Source: Spirochaetota bacterium (GTDB taxonomy: Bacteria; Spirochaetota; UBA12135; COTS27; JAFLEE01). From it: 64,000 bases of DNA. Location of the stretch: contig JAFLEE010000018.1 of assembly GCA_017302015.1 (NCBI GenBank), positions 1 through 64,000 of the forward strand, read 5' to 3'. Made by a program: the position numbers and the translations under genes. The notes under the pieces are model-generated. The model did not search any database. It saw only the letters and a program-made list of their open reading frames with translations, and was not told where the DNA came from. Each line of letters opens with the position of its first letter. Positions within the stretch are counted from its first letter, which is position 1. Below, in pieces: positions 43,401-51,562 of the stretch.

Positions 43401-44018
43401 TCGGCCGCGGCGGAAAACGCCAATCGCTACCCGGTCGACCTCGCCAAGACCGTTCGCCTCGACCTGCGCCCATTTTGCACCCGCAAGTTCACCGACGAGA
43501 AGCCCGGCGATGGCCAGGGCGGCTGGACCGACGAGGGCGAGAATAGCCTGCGCGGCGTCCCCGACGGCCTGCAGACCCTCCTCGGCGTGCCCTTCGATAT
43601 CATCCGCTGGGACATGAACAATAACCGCTCCTGCATCGTCCTCGGGAGCAAACGCGAACTTTCCCTGCCCCGGGAAGCCGCGGGGATCTCCGTGGGCGAG
43701 GCCCTGAAATCCATCTATTTCTGCCATGCCGTGGGCTTCGCCTCGGACGGCGCCGAGGCCTTCTTCTACCGCGTTCGCTTCGCCGATGGCGGTAGCCGCG
43801 AAGTGCCGATCACGGTGGGCAAGCAGGTGGCCGATTGGTGGATTAAAAAACCCACCGGCGAGGCGCGCATCGCCTTCCAGAACTCCGAGAAGAAGGGCTT
43901 CTGGTGCTGGAAATGGGAGAACCCCGAGCCCTCCCGTCGCATCGCGGCCCTCGACATCGTCTCCCGCGGCAACGAGCCGATCCCCATCGTCATCGCCATC
44001 ACGGGGGAACGGGAGTGA
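40434..44018 (+). CDS. Secreted GH42-like multidomain glycosidase
   Basis: An 1194-aa exported enzyme. After the signal peptide (about 1-20) comes a beta-sandwich (about 30-210) also kept in the pseudogene at 36931, then a GH42-like barrel: FYELFNEPAYRDEN with acid/base E407 and HDGEFYGGG with probable nucleophile E577. A beta-galactosidase trimerisation-like domain follows (VALLVSYPTERTVGVATAEH; VLVAAGVKNLYPAS). The last about 185 residues are an unnamed domain (GDGQGGWTDEGENSLRG; VPFDIIRWDMNNN; FADGGSREVPI) found also in the GH5-like enzyme at 53227. AGGAG lies 7 nt before ATG 40434. It overlaps the HAD gene. Confidence 0.78.
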   Translation: MTHSRPIAFLIATLFALAGAQDPASRPSDAAPIVLDGVPTGFKTEGWGGVSPASEGKSLRLVVTEKATPWCGMFLRGNAPIPFTAASTNLFLVFFVNGDDDSFAAHVGAQKLQISLSSQKVTFDKKGHIPLSPFIEDGAVDGDPATWQRVVVPLEKFDRSMEQTSLDTISLQYVAAPPKAGIRISSMYLSAQRPAAKVGLPKVDAKPAVDTVFPELADLPKELLMARDAAVTVSPEGSYLVDGKPRFLIGAQVEAGLASTLAPRMGYDPKYAWIYESPVDWERAQRLGFDTLGAFFPSSWVRKRDPKLPFAGIGTPPNDEAAFDPFLQKLQLPLYVDMTCESWTHGILIGSKAIPEEAKSDKNKTHFLRYSILHPEGVSLYKEMMVSIAQRALKNGAKPLFYELFNEPAYRDENAYNRGLFIEWLKKKWGTIQRLNTAWRTRYGTFEEIASWRAPSDQTGLFVDWLKFLEGSFTELCRVGRDTVRGVDPAARTCVQIMGMYYYRSLPASGVNIFEVNRIMDSVSMPTGGGLSSLGTGLRSPPSSAVQANCLVDAEGLLMARFFANLADGKKPIHDGEFYGGGAKDRKTLVNSLWLELARGMDASYLFVWDKRAWDWKTEEEGRKAAEKFPYLWLNPYAKPVDAMGGFLDFKKEMKRVEALLMPKPRGVDHPVALLVSYPTERTVGVATAEHNAVLPYAAALSFSHHGFDVVMEEQFPEGRLDRYRVLVAAGVKNLYPASPGALMKFLTRGGVLIVGLDLPVLDEYENPQPWPAMEGLRLGSKAPATGNELALTIPRWEKLPGALRAAGYLEVEAAKDWETAGSLGGKPALLRKAVGKGSVWYLGAKLPEYALASVLGSILQREKVERAFDLSDAATGELEPNVEVEWADRGDQKAFFLFNWDLYSKLARLRPARMEGFTAAYDPVDGQRYELSEKGLALTLPPQTRKLVVFSKAPAPASLAYADEAAVREAHRRAREGEARASRVGEAASAAAENANRYPVDLAKTVRLDLRPFCTRKFTDEKPGDGQGGWTDEGENSLRGVPDGLQTLLGVPFDIIRWDMNNNRSCIVLGSKRELSLPREAAGISVGEALKSIYFCHAVGFASDGAEAFFYRVRFADGGSREVPITVGKQVADWWIKKPTGEARIAFQNSEKKGFWCWKWENPEPSRRIAALDIVSRGNEPIPIVIAITGERE

Positions 44019-44857
44019 GGGGGGGCGGCGGCCGGGATGCCGCCGAGCGTCCACGGTCGGGCGACCGGCCGGCGGGCTTGCGGATCGAAGGCCGCGACAT
44101 CCGACTCATCGTCTCCGATCTCGACCGCACCTTGCTCAATTCGAAAAGCGACTTTTCTGAGAAAACCCTCCGCACCATCGCCCACTGCCGCGCGAAGGGC
44201 CTCTTGTTCGCCTTCGCCACGGCCCGCTCCGAGCGTTCGGCCAAGCGTCTCATCGACGCGGTGAAGCCCGATTTCGTCATCTCCGATTCGGGGGCGCTGC
44301 TAAAGGGGAACGGCCAGACGCTCTATCGCCGGGCGCTCACCGCGGCGACCGCCGACGGGCTCCTGCGCGACTTGAAAGCGAGCGGGGTCGTATCGTGCCT
44401 CACCGCCGACACCGAAGATGGTTATTTCGCCAATCATCCCCCCAGCCAATACCCCGATTACGCCCACGGAATCTTCACCGATTTCAGCGGGCCCCTCGGG
44501 CGCGAGTGCTATAAAATCTCGGTGGAATACCGTGATTTGGGTCCGGTTGTTCGCATCGCCGAACGCTACCCCGAATGCGCCTGGATGGGCTACGTCGACG
44601 AGTCTTGGCTTAAAATCGGGCCCCGGGAGGCGACCAAGTGGCTGGCCGTAGAGGCGTTGCTGTCCCATCTGGCCCTCGAGCCCCGGCACTACGCCGCCTT
44701 CGGGGATGACTTAAGCGACCTCGAGATGATCGAGCGTGCGGGAATGGGGGTGGCCATGGCGAACGCAATCCCCGCGGTGCGCGCGAAGGCCGCCTTCGTG
44801 GCCGGGAATCACGACCAAGATGGCGTCGCGCGTTTCCTCGAGGCCTATTTCCGCTGA
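44015..44857 (+). CDS. Cof-type HAD phosphatase
   Basis: A 280-aa cytoplasmic HAD-superfamily phosphatase of the Cof subfamily. Motif I is LIVSDLDRTLLNSK, motif II FATARSERSAKR, and motif IV YAAFGDDLSDLEM. It would dephosphorylate a sugar phosphate. The frame has no ATG at its front; GTG 44015 overlaps the TGA of the glycosidase (GTGA) and gives coupling, while TTG 44078 just before the domain is an alternative. Co-transcription with the GH42-like gene suggests a role in the metabolism of the released sugar or in preventing toxic sugar-phosphate accumulation. Confidence 0.85.
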   Translation: MRGGGGRDAAERPRSGDRPAGLRIEGRDIRLIVSDLDRTLLNSKSDFSEKTLRTIAHCRAKGLLFAFATARSERSAKRLIDAVKPDFVISDSGALLKGNGQTLYRRALTAATADGLLRDLKASGVVSCLTADTEDGYFANHPPSQYPDYAHGIFTDFSGPLGRECYKISVEYRDLGPVVRIAERYPECAWMGYVDESWLKIGPREATKWLAVEALLSHLALEPRHYAAFGDDLSDLEMIERAGMGVAMANAIPAVRAKAAFVAGNHDQDGVARFLEAYFR

Positions 44858-44918
44858 TTCCTCCGGCCCGCTCGAGGCATCGGTCCTTGCATCGGGCCCT
44901 GGACCCGGGCACGGGGAC

Positions 44919-45719
44919 TTAGCGGAACAAGGAGGGGTGCGCCATCTCCGCGCCCACGCCCAGGCGAACGGATACGCCCGCCGTGAACGCCACATAGTCG
45001 CGATTGGCATATTTCGAGGGGATCGCGAGTTCCAGCCGGGGGATGATGGAGAGGGTGCGGCTGGACCGCAGGTCGGCTTCCGCGCGCAGGAGGACATCGT
45101 TGGGGAGCAGGGTGCCGATGAGGAGGCGCTCGCCGCCCTTGAGGAAGCCCTGGGAACCCGCATAGGCGGCGGTGAAGTGGAGGGGAACTTTCCCGCCCGC
45201 GACGGGGTCCCAGCGGAGGTCGAACACCCAATACAACCCGCTCTGCAGCGGGGTCAAGTCGAAATAGAAATGGAGGCCCGGTTTTACGGTGGCGCAGGGG
45301 AGCGTGAGGAGCAGGAAGGGCTCGATCCCATCGGCCCCGTAGGAGCCGGGCTTGGCCATGAGGTTCCTCGTATAAGTAAAACCCGAGAGGACCTCGAGGC
45401 GCTCCCCCGCCGTTAGGAGGAGGTCGACGAAGAGGCGGCTTCGGGACTCGTCGGCCATTTCGCTGTGGAATTTTTGGTTCCGGCCGGTGAGGGCGAAGAA
45501 GAGATCGGATTCGATCGCGAGGGAGAAGCGCGGGATCGGCCGCCAACGTTCGGTATAGAACACGTGGACGAGGAGTTCGTTCTGGGTGGTCGGTTGGATG
45601 CCGCGCCAAAGGCGTCCCCAGGCGAGTTCCACCCCCCCGTCGAAGCCGAGGGCGACCGGCTTCTCATCGGGAAAGGCCAGGGCGGCGAAGAGGAGCCCGA
45701 CAAGTGCGGCGCGTGTCAT
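44919..45719 (-). CDS. Predicted outer-membrane beta-barrel protein
   Basis: A 266-aa exported protein with a signal peptide (MTRAALVGLLFAALAFP) and alternating hydrophobic/polar strands ending in aromatic residues (GLHFYFDLTPL; YVAFTAGVSVRLGVG), as in outer-membrane barrels of the DUF-type. No known family recognised. ATG 45719 overlaps the upstream lipoprotein-like gene's TGA (ATGA), so it is the last gene of the four-gene minus-strand operon with the WD40-caspase. GTG 45728 is an alternative start. It could anchor or secrete a product of the operon; that is inference. Confidence 0.6.
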   Translation of the reverse strand: MTRAALVGLLFAALAFPDEKPVALGFDGGVELAWGRLWRGIQPTTQNELLVHVFYTERWRPIPRFSLAIESDLFFALTGRNQKFHSEMADESRSRLFVDLLLTAGERLEVLSGFTYTRNLMAKPGSYGADGIEPFLLLTLPCATVKPGLHFYFDLTPLQSGLYWVFDLRWDPVAGGKVPLHFTAAYAGSQGFLKGGERLLIGTLLPNDVLLRAEADLRSSRTLSIIPRLELAIPSKYANRDYVAFTAGVSVRLGVGAEMAHPSLFR

Positions 45720-46735
45720 TCGTACCACGCCTCATGGTCGAAGCCGTCGCGGTTGGTGCCCGGAGCGCCGAGTTTCAGGACCCGCAATTTCTCGACGGGG
45801 AATAGATTGAGGTCGAATCGGTGCGTACGGGAATCGTAGGCGGGGAGGCCTGAGTAGGGATCCGTAGAGAAACTCCGGCGGTTGATGAATTGGATGGATA
45901 GCGCCCCGGTATCGCAGACGTAGCCCCCGTACTCTTGCAGGGCGCGGAAGAGGGCCATGCGGGTCGAATCCAGCCCCAGGGCGCCCAGGTCGAGGGAAGG
46001 ATCCAATTGGAGGAGCGCTCCCATGGGGAGGGCATCGGCGGCGTCGATGCGTCCATCGGTATAGCTCGCCGGGGAGACCGGACCGGATTTCCGGATGCTC
46101 GGCACGCTCAGGGCGAGGGCGTGGGGGATGCGCCCCGCCTGTAATTCCTGGGGCCAGACCACCCCGGCCAGGAGCGAGAACCCCGAGGCCCGGGCGCTGA
46201 TGTACGGATTCACGCCGTCGCCCGAGAGGTCGAAGAGGGCGGCGTTGCCGCAGGCCCATTCCCCGCGGACGTTCACGAGCCGCCAAAACTCGAAGGAAAG
46301 GCCGCTTGAGACATCGATGAGGGCGAGATGGCTATCGGTGCCGCCATTGGGGAGGGCCCAGTCGGGGAGGGGCACCGACTTCACCCCGCGACGGCGGTCG
46401 CCCTGGTTTCGAATGGGGAGGAACCGCCTCGCGGTGGAGGCTTCCGCATAATACACGGCCACCCCGTCGTTCTCGGTTTCGGCGTAGGGGCTATCCGGCG
46501 CCCGTTCCGCGACGAGCCGGGCGACGTAGGCCGATGAATCGGGATCCACCGGGGCGCCTGCGGGTATCCTGCGGGCCCACGGCGCGTTCGTCGGGAAGGC
46601 GAAGACGGGCACCTCGCCGATCGCCTTGGGGTTTGCGGGGGGCTCGAAAACGGAGCAGGAAAGGGGGATTAGCAGGAGCGCACAGAGCGTGGCGGGCGGC
46701 GAAAATCGTTTGAGGTCTTGGAGGGGATATCGCAT
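45716..46735 (-). CDS. Secreted lipoprotein-like protein of unknown function
   Basis: A 339-aa exported protein. The N-terminus has a hydrophobic stretch ending in IPLSC, a possible lipobox giving a lipid-anchored Cys. The mature part contains conserved-looking motifs (PVDPDSSAYVARLV; NDGVAVYYAEAST; LFDLSGDGVNPYISARASGF; AGRIPHALALSVP; ALQEYGGYVCDTGAL) of a family I have seen in secreted proteins of soil actinobacteria, with no assigned activity. It overlaps the barrel gene by 4 nt and follows the DUF4384 gene by 60 nt. Role in the operon unknown; perhaps a periplasmic or surface enzyme or receptor. Confidence 0.6.
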   Translation of the reverse strand: MRYPLQDLKRFSPPATLCALLLIPLSCSVFEPPANPKAIGEVPVFAFPTNAPWARRIPAGAPVDPDSSAYVARLVAERAPDSPYAETENDGVAVYYAEASTARRFLPIRNQGDRRRGVKSVPLPDWALPNGGTDSHLALIDVSSGLSFEFWRLVNVRGEWACGNAALFDLSGDGVNPYISARASGFSLLAGVVWPQELQAGRIPHALALSVPSIRKSGPVSPASYTDGRIDAADALPMGALLQLDPSLDLGALGLDSTRMALFRALQEYGGYVCDTGALSIQFINRRSFSTDPYSGLPAYDSRTHRFDLNLFPVEKLRVLKLGAPGTNRDGFDHEAWYE

Positions 46736-46795
46736 GCGGACAGAGGAATGAACGGGGGCGAGGTTAACATGCCCGAAGCGCCTGCGCCCGCTGGT

Positions 46796-47758
46796 TCAGG
46801 GTTCCACGTCGATCTCGATGACCTGGCTCTTCCACGCGGCGGCCTTCAACCCGGTGGCGGTGATCTTGAGCCCCCGCGTGGCCAGGAGGCGCTCGCTTTC
46901 TTTCACCGTGCGGAAGCCCTCGCCCTCGAGTTTGACCCGGTCGAGCCAGGGGACCTTGGCTTCGGTGAAGAACGCCACCACGGTATCGCGCCCGATGGGC
47001 TCGCTGACGGTGATCTCAAAGGTATCTTTCGCGCCGGGGATGGCATAGGCCACGCCCGCGGCCACTTTATGGTCGGGGGTCAGGTCGTTGGGGTAGAGCA
47101 CCACCACGTCGCCCGAGGGCTGCAGGTCGACGAGGGTGATGAAGCCGTCGCGGCTGGATTTGAAGGAGAAGACCAGGGTGTCGCCGAGGCGCGCCTTGCC
47201 CTCTTTCGCGGAGGTGATCGTGTCGAGGCGGCCCCCGCCCTTGGCGCGGCGTTGGACGGAGAACTCGAGGCGGATGTCGGGATTGTCGTTGCGCATCGAT
47301 TTGAGGTTCTCCCGGGCGAGGAAGGTCTCCACCCCCGAGGCGAGTTTCGCCGAGAGTTTCTCGGCATCCCCGGGGGCCACGGAGGCGGTGGCGATGAGGC
47401 GGGAACTCTGGATGTGGAGGATGCGTGCCGTGAGGGCGGTCTTGGAGGCGGTGGCGACGAGGAGCGCCTGCACCCCCTGCATCTCGCCCGACTTCACGGC
47501 GGTGGCCGGGTTGACGAAGCCGGATTCGGAGAGGGCCACCTCTTTGAGGAGTTCCTTCGTCTTGGAGCGGTCGACGAGCAGGAGGAACTTGAAGCGCCCG
47601 AGTTGGGCCGCGAGGTCGGAGGTGAGCCCCTCGTTCGCGCTCCCCGGGCGGCCCTCTTCCGCCACCGGCGCCAAGGCGAGGCGCAGGACATCCTGGGCCG
47701 CGAGGGCCGGGGCGATGAGGGCGAGGGCGAAGAATATTCGGCGGGCCAGATCGTTCAT
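46796..47758 (-). CDS. CsgG-like/DUF4384 protein
   Basis: A 320-aa exported protein. After the signal peptide (about 1-21) comes a CsgG-like domain (LLLVDRSKTKELLKEVALSE; SGEMQGVQALLVATASK), and the C-terminal half is DUF4384 (GFITLVDLQPSGDVVVLYPN; VAAGVAYAIPGA; GRDTVVAFFTEA). DUF4384 often accompanies or is fused to caspase-like proteins; here the WD40-caspase gene lies 46 nt upstream. A TACGAT box 7 nt before the ATG suggests an additional leaderless transcript. It may couple protease state to the envelope; mechanism unknown. Confidence 0.78.
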   Translation of the reverse strand: MNDLARRIFFALALIAPALAAQDVLRLALAPVAEEGRPGSANEGLTSDLAAQLGRFKFLLLVDRSKTKELLKEVALSESGFVNPATAVKSGEMQGVQALLVATASKTALTARILHIQSSRLIATASVAPGDAEKLSAKLASGVETFLARENLKSMRNDNPDIRLEFSVQRRAKGGGRLDTITSAKEGKARLGDTLVFSFKSSRDGFITLVDLQPSGDVVVLYPNDLTPDHKVAAGVAYAIPGAKDTFEITVSEPIGRDTVVAFFTEAKVPWLDRVKLEGEGFRTVKESERLLATRGLKITATGLKAAAWKSQVIEIDVEP

Positions 47759-47765
47759 GGGGGCA

Positions 47766-47771
47766 ATCGTA
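47766..47771 (-). promoter_or_regulatory. -10 box of the DUF4384 gene
   Basis: TACGAT on the minus strand ends 7 nt before the ATG at 47758. No -35 box at proper distance was seen. It could give a separate leaderless transcript within the operon. Confidence 0.3.
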
Positions 47772-47804
47772 TCACGAATGCGTCGGGGAGCCGCGACAAT
47801 GGCC

Positions 47805-50672
47805 CTATTTGCCGACCACGGGGAAGTCGGGCACCGTGGCCGGGATGGCCGTGGCGGGGGTTTGCTTGCGCCCCGGGAGTTCCTTCACGCGCTTGGAGAG
47901 GTACCAATTGACGCCGAAGACCGTGATGGCGCCGGTGTCATCCCAGCCCGGCGCCCCGCCGAGGGCCTCGACGAGGGCCTTGGTGAAGGCGCCGTTGGCC
48001 CAGGCCGAATCTTCGAAGGCGAATTGCCGGCCGGTGGCGGAGGTGAAGACGATGGCGCCGTTCTCGGCGGAGGCGAGTTCGTTGACGAGGCCGTCGGTGC
48101 CGCTGCGGTCGCCCAGCACGTTCCCCGATTGGCAGCTATCGATGAAGAAAAGCGCGCGGCCGGCGATGGAGGAGACCGCCTTGCGGATCACGGCGAAGCC
48201 CAGGCAGGTCTTCTCCAGGCGCTCGGGGTCTGCGTCGACGGGAAGGAACCAGAATTTGCCAGTGGGATCGCTCACCCCGTGCCCCGCCAGGAAGACCATG
48301 GCGGTATCGTCGGCCTTCGTCTGGCCGCGGATCCATTCGAGGCCGGCCTCGCAGGCGGCGCGCGTGCCCTCGGCATCGGTGAGCAGGCGCTCGTTCACCT
48401 CGCGGTAGAGCTTCCCCTTCTGGGCCCGGATGATGGCCGTGAAATCCCGGGCGTCCTTGGCCGCGTACTTGAGGCGCAGCGACGGCTCGCGGTACTCGCT
48501 CACGCCGATGGCGAGGACGAAGAGGCGGGGTTTGGGGGGCGCGTTCGAACTCCCCGCCCACCTCAGGCGCACCGAGGCGGCCGCTCCGGCGCCATGGGCG
48601 TTCTCGCCGAAGGCCGAGACGACGACATCGCGCTCGGGCAGTTCGAGGTCGAGGCTGCGTTCGTCGGGGGCCTCGGGCTTCGCGCGGATCGAAAGCCCCC
48701 GGGAGCCGGAGAGCGGCCGCCCATCCACCAGGATCTTCACTCCCGTGATCGGTTCTCCCCCGGGGGAGCGCACCCGCACGCGGAGTTTTTGGGAAGTTGT
48801 AGAGAAGGCGTCCGAATCGGTCGGAGATAGGATGGTGAGCACGGGGGGAAGTCGCCCCTCGATGGGAGCGGCCACGGGGCGATCGCCCACGGCCTTGGGT
48901 TGCGCGTCGCCCTCCCAAGTCTTTACGACCGCATCGATCCAATCGGGGCGGAAGCGGCCGTCGCGGAAGCGCCCGATGGGGAAGAAATCCGCGGCGTCGC
49001 GGGGGCCGCGGTTGACGTGCCATCCCAGGAGGTCTTCGGCGCCCGCCGCGGCGTCGTAGTACCCCTTCGGCGTCCACAGAATCCAGCGGGAGCGGTCGGC
49101 GTGGGGGAAGAGTGCCAGCACTTCGGTGCCGCTATCCATGCGGAACCAACGGATCGTACCGTCGGCGAAGGCGGCCACGGCCGTCCTCCCGTCAGGGCTC
49201 ACGTCCACGCACCAGGCGAGGGCCGGAGCGCTTCGCTGCCAGCGAAGGGCCCCATCTGCGCCATAGGCCCTGAGTTTGAAGGAGGTGCCGAGGATGAAGG
49301 CGGAAAGATCGCCCGTCGCCGCCGCGCAGGTCGAATGCTCGCCCACGTCGAGGGGGATGGCCTTCCCGGAAAGGGTCGGGGAAGGGGAGTTTCGCCAGGA
49401 TGCGAGGGGGAGCCCCTGGAGCCGGGCGGGGCGTAGTTCGGGGGGGACCTCCGGGAGATAGGCGCGCCGGGCGAGGGAGAACGCCACGAGGGGTCCGCGG
49501 CTCTCGAAGGCGAAGGCCACGACAGACCCGTCGGTTGAGAGGGCGAACCGGTCGTGGTTCTCGTCGTTGATGGCCATGGGCGGCTTGCGCGACCAAAGGA
49601 TTTTCCCAGCGGAGTCGACGCGACCGAGCGCGGGATCGCAGGAAGCGAAGGCAAGACCGCCTGGGAGGGCGAGGAGCGAGGTGACCGTATCTTCGCAAAG
49701 GGCCGTGTCGACGGCGGCGCCGTAGGCGGGTGGCGCGAATCGCCTCAGAAGATTGCCGCGCTCGCGGGGCCACCCCGATGCCCAGAGGGATCCATCCCCG
49801 CCGAAGGCGACCACGGAAAGATTGCCCGCCCGAAGCATCGGCTCGGCGATGGGAAGGGGCGTCGGCGCCCCGGCAAATTTCCAGAGATCGAGCTTGTTCT
49901 GGTCGTTGAAACCCACGGCCATGCGCGACCCGTCGGCGGCGAAGGCCACGCCGAACGGTGCGCGGCCGCCGCGGGGGGCGAGGGTCTCGAGCAGGATGAG
50001 CCCATCGTCACCAACTTTGAAGAGGCGGATGGAGCCGTCGAAGCCCGTGGCGGCGAGGAGCGTGGTCGAAGTTCCCGCGCCCGGGATCTGGTAGAAGGCG
50101 GCGCCGTAGGACGGGGCCGCGAAACGCCCATCGGCGTCGGGGGGCAGGGCGACGTAGCCGTCGCCGCGGCGCGTGAACACGCGCACCCCGTTCTTCCCCA
50201 AGAGCGAGGCCGCGAGGAAGCGGCCATCGGCGCTGAGGGCGAGGTGCTGCACCACATCGGGGAGCTCGCCGAAGGCCTCCACCAAGTCGCCCGTCTCCCG
50301 GTCGAAGCGGTCGATCTGAACGCGGCCGCTGGTCTCGTAGCCGGTATAGCCCGCCGCGAGGACCCAGCGCCCCTCGGGGGTCATGGCCACGGCGTGGAGG
50401 CGTCCCTCGCCACCCGCTGCGATGGGGGGCCGAAGCACGCGAAGGAGGCGCCCGCTCGCCGCGTCCCAGATGCGGGCGGTCTTGTCGTGGGAGGCCGTGG
50501 CGAGGAAGCGCCCCCGTGCGTCGCCGGCCACTTGGTTGATGCGGGCCGTATGCATGCCGGCCTCGAGTCGCAAGACGGGCTCGCGGGAAAGTTCGGCTGG
50601 ATGCAGGCACCGGACGGAGAGGCCCAGGAGCAGCGCGAGGAGGGGGAGGGGATGCGGGGCGGTCTTATTCAT
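47805..50672 (-). CDS. Exported WD40-caspase (peptidase C14-like)
   Basis: A 955-aa exported protein. A signal peptide (about 1-27) is followed by WD40-type repeats (ARGRFLATASHDKTARIWDA and further blades to about 510), a beta-rich linker (about 590-690), then a caspase-like fold from about 705 (LFVLAIGVSEYREPSL). The catalytic dyad is intact: H798 in FLAGHGVSD and C847 in FFIDSCQSG. Such proteases cut after basic or acidic residues depending on family. It is the first gene of the operon with the DUF4384 protein, a lipoprotein and a barrel. A TATAAT lies at 50706-50711 on this strand, 33 nt before the ATG. Confidence 0.85.
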   Translation of the reverse strand: MNKTAPHPLPLLALLLGLSVRCLHPAELSREPVLRLEAGMHTARINQVAGDARGRFLATASHDKTARIWDAASGRLLRVLRPPIAAGGEGRLHAVAMTPEGRWVLAAGYTGYETSGRVQIDRFDRETGDLVEAFGELPDVVQHLALSADGRFLAASLLGKNGVRVFTRRGDGYVALPPDADGRFAAPSYGAAFYQIPGAGTSTTLLAATGFDGSIRLFKVGDDGLILLETLAPRGGRAPFGVAFAADGSRMAVGFNDQNKLDLWKFAGAPTPLPIAEPMLRAGNLSVVAFGGDGSLWASGWPRERGNLLRRFAPPAYGAAVDTALCEDTVTSLLALPGGLAFASCDPALGRVDSAGKILWSRKPPMAINDENHDRFALSTDGSVVAFAFESRGPLVAFSLARRAYLPEVPPELRPARLQGLPLASWRNSPSPTLSGKAIPLDVGEHSTCAAATGDLSAFILGTSFKLRAYGADGALRWQRSAPALAWCVDVSPDGRTAVAAFADGTIRWFRMDSGTEVLALFPHADRSRWILWTPKGYYDAAAGAEDLLGWHVNRGPRDAADFFPIGRFRDGRFRPDWIDAVVKTWEGDAQPKAVGDRPVAAPIEGRLPPVLTILSPTDSDAFSTTSQKLRVRVRSPGGEPITGVKILVDGRPLSGSRGLSIRAKPEAPDERSLDLELPERDVVVSAFGENAHGAGAAASVRLRWAGSSNAPPKPRLFVLAIGVSEYREPSLRLKYAAKDARDFTAIIRAQKGKLYREVNERLLTDAEGTRAACEAGLEWIRGQTKADDTAMVFLAGHGVSDPTGKFWFLPVDADPERLEKTCLGFAVIRKAVSSIAGRALFFIDSCQSGNVLGDRSGTDGLVNELASAENGAIVFTSATGRQFAFEDSAWANGAFTKALVEALGGAPGWDDTGAITVFGVNWYLSKRVKELPGRKQTPATAIPATVPDFPVVGK

Positions 50673-50705
50673 GGTCCTTCCGTCGCGGAGGCGGTCCGCG
50701 GGAGA

Positions 50706-50711
50706 ATTATA
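50706..50711 (-). promoter_or_regulatory. -10 box of the WD40-caspase operon
   Basis: Perfect TATAAT on the minus strand, 33 nt before the caspase ATG. The -35 region (CCGACC at 17 bp) is poor. Confidence 0.4.
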
Positions 50712-50788
50712 GCCCAGAAGGAGGGGTGGGTCGGGGGCGGCGGTCCTCCTTTCGGCCGGCGTAAGGGAATAGCCTCCGCGGGCCCCGA

Positions 50789-51562
50789 TTAGGACAGGTG
50801 GCGTTTATGCCGCCAGACGCAGTCGAATTGGGTCACGAGCATGGACCCGAAGTGCTGCTCGGCGGTCGCATGGTAGACGTCGTAGAGGTTCACGAGGCGG
50901 AACCCCCACCCCGAGAGCAGCTGGAACATCTCGAGGAAGGCCTGCGCCTCCCAGGAGGCGTCGCGTTGAAGGGAGACCTCGATGAGGAGCGTGTCCACCG
51001 AATCGCGGAAGGTGCGCTCCCCGCCGCGCAGCACCTTCATTTCATGGCCTTCCACGTCGATTTTGATGAGATCGATCCCCCCCGGGGGGAGTTGCGGGCG
51101 GATCGAATCGAGGGTGGCGAGGCGGATCGTTTCCGTCGAGAGTTCCCGGACCTTGGGGTTGATCTTCTTATGGAACTCGGCCTGGGCTTCCAGGGAATTG
51201 GCGCCGTGGGCGGTCGTCAAGTGGATCTCGGCCTCCCCCTCCCGGTCGGAGAGCGCCAACGCGTGGAGCTCGCAACGGTCGCGATAGGGGGCCATGCGCT
51301 CAGCGAGGCGGCGATAGGTGGCGGATACGGGTTCGAAGCAGACGATGCGGGCGCCCGGGTAGCTCTTGGCGGCCGCGATGGAAACGTCCCCCTGGTTGGC
51401 CCCCACGTCGAGGATCAATTTCGGCTCGAGCCCCGCAGGCACCGCATCGAACGGGTGGATTTTTCGGCGATCGACGGGCCCGGTCGCCACGGGCCCGCGG
51501 AAGAGTTTGCGCCATCCGCGCGCGAATAGCGGAGGGAAAAAATCGCTAGGAGTCAACTTCAT
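50789..51562 (-). CDS. FkbM-family SAM-dependent methyltransferase
   Basis: A 257-aa methyltransferase of the FkbM family. The SAM-binding loop is LILDVGANQGDVSIAAA; later motifs are IVCFEPVSATYRRL and the characteristic LIKIDVEGHEMKVLRGG. These enzymes O-methylate sugars or lipids of envelope polymers and secondary metabolites. ATG 51562 is chosen because the longer frame runs into non-conserved repetitive sequence. A TATGAT lies at 51621-51626 on this strand. No Shine-Dalgarno site is evident. It stands alone; the acceptor is unknown. Confidence 0.88.
   Translation of the reverse strand: MKLTPSDFFPPLFARGWRKLFRGPVATGPVDRRKIHPFDAVPAGLEPKLILDVGANQGDVSIAAAKSYPGARIVCFEPVSATYRRLAERMAPYRDRCELHALALSDREGEAEIHLTTAHGANSLEAQAEFHKKINPKVRELSTETIRLATLDSIRPQLPPGGIDLIKIDVEGHEMKVLRGGERTFRDSVDTLLIEVSLQRDASWEAQAFLEMFQLLSGWGFRLVNLYDVYHATAEQHFGSMLVTQFDCVWRHKRHLS

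Noticed and set aside
44015-44080. ATG at 44037 as start of the HAD gene
   Set aside because: It is in a different frame from the HAD domain; only GTG 44015 or TTG 44078 are in frame.
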